A stretch of 14,018 nucleotides of DNA from assembly GCA_000431975.1 (NCBI GenBank), contig HF988610.1, positions 291 through 14,308 on the forward strand, read 5' to 3'. Below the pieces are notes generated by a model. The model ran no database searches. It was not told where the DNA came from and saw only the letters and a program-made list of their open reading frames with translations. Shown in pieces: positions 13,391 through 14,018 of the stretch; within the stretch, counting starts at the first letter, position 1, and each line of letters begins with the position of its first letter. The DNA is from Prevotella sp. CAG:924 (lineage in GTDB: Bacteria > Bacteroidota > Bacteroidia > Bacteroidales > Bacteroidaceae). The translations under genes and the position numbers were made by a program.

Positions 13391-14018
13391 CCCCCTACAA
13401 TTACGTTCCCCCACTCTTCCATTCCTATGCCTTATCTCTTATGCCTATTTCATCGGGAAACAAAGATGCCTATCATTCTTGTCGTAAACGGCCATACCAC
13501 CCGATCTTCTAACGTATCCTAACGGTAGGAGCATCACAAAAAATGAATGATGCTTGACATGAGTGAGAATCTATAACCATTCATGTCTCCATAATAAGCG
13601 GATAAGAGCCCATCAAGGTATGATAATAAGAACTTTTGTATTACACCTGCCTGTATCTCCCCAAAACGTATTACCCCCTGTATTTTAGCGGATTTTTGCC
13701 CACGTTGAAGCCATATTAGTGACTTGCATCTTGCAGCTAAGTGCATCTGTCTGTGAAGCAAGCTTCATCGCCCTCTATAGCTATATTACTTTTTTCGCAC
13801 ACATAGGGAATCAAATTCCGGCTATGCGCTTCAGTGTCATTTTCATTACAAGGCGAAGACCATAGAGGCCGGACAAAAGTGTTCAAAAAACAGGAGCCTC
13901 AAATAATGTCATACTATTTTATTTATACGCCGTCATTTCAGACAGGGCAATACCCATGAGCTCAGACCAGTCGTCTCACAATTTTTATCGGCTCACCCAA
14001 TGAATATGGGGGATTGTT
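13391..14018. other. Right flank with no supportable gene
   Basis: These 628 bp hold several short open frames but nothing I can support as a gene. The longest is a 75-codon minus-strand frame (13534-13761) with no recognisable family. A plus-strand frame without an ATG (about 13785-13904) includes HYKAKTIEAGQKCS. The last 57 bases, read on the minus strand, are open to a TGA at 13962-13964 and could be the tail of a gene entering from the right. It may be a decayed or repeated intergenic element. Confidence 0.5.

Noticed and set aside
13534..13761. 75-codon minus-strand open frame in the right flank
   Set aside because: Starts at an ATG but has no recognisable domain, codon choice unlike the neighbouring genes and no promoter or terminator tied to it; it could be part of a repeated element but is not supportable as a gene.
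13755..13766. GAAGC-AA-GCTTC mini-palindrome
   Set aside because: Five-base arms around an AAGCTT-type core are expected by chance and nothing around it suggests a function.

Overview
The window holds a glycerol / glycerol-3-phosphate (G3P) catabolism locus from a member of the Bacteroidota, most likely Prevotella-like. The evidence for this group is: upstream elements matching the Bacteroidota -7 consensus TAnnTTTG (TATATTTG, TATTTTTG), A-rich leaders mostly without Shine-Dalgarno sequences, a porin O/P-type outer-membrane protein, and an acyltransferase of a type I associate with Bacteroides/Prevotella. Species-level assignment is not possible from the sequence alone.

Layout. Positions 1-393 are a left flank with a possible partial minus-strand reading frame running off the edge, then two strong hairpins that close the minus-strand operon. 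Positions 394-2361 (minus) are a two-gene operon: glpR (DeoR-family repressor) followed 18 nt later by a PlsB/PlsC-like glycerolipid acyltransferase. Positions 2362-2954 are a 593-bp divergent control region. Positions 2955-7081 (plus) are the tightly packed glpA-glpB-glpC genes for anaerobic G3P dehydrogenase. After a hairpin lacking a clear T-tract come a GlpQ-type glycerophosphodiesterase homologue without its catalytic N-terminal half (7303-8139) and an outer-membrane porin (8176-9519) ending in a strong terminator. A second control region (9520-10128) precedes glpK (glycerol kinase), glpF (glycerol facilitator) and a small outer-membrane barrel protein (12600-13355), each followed by its own hairpin. 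The last 628 bp hold no gene I can support.

How it works together (known family functions plus inference). Glycerol crosses the outer membrane, perhaps through the porins encoded here, and the inner membrane through GlpF. GlpK traps it as G3P. GlpABC oxidises G3P to dihydroxyacetone phosphate and passes electrons to the quinone pool. The acyltransferase draws G3P or acyl-G3P into phospholipid. Because it is encoded directly behind glpR, repressor synthesis and the lipid branch may be linked.

The most interesting material is regulatory. The glpA and glpK upstream regions share GTTAAnAAAA placed exactly 24 nt before TATATTTG, a palindrome close to the predicted transcription start, and a 10-mer (CCTTCATGAA) within predicted leader hairpins. 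The glpR side has three copies of TAGCATAT. All of these are readings by eye and untested. The clearest gene-level oddity is the phosphodiesterase homologue that lacks its catalytic half.
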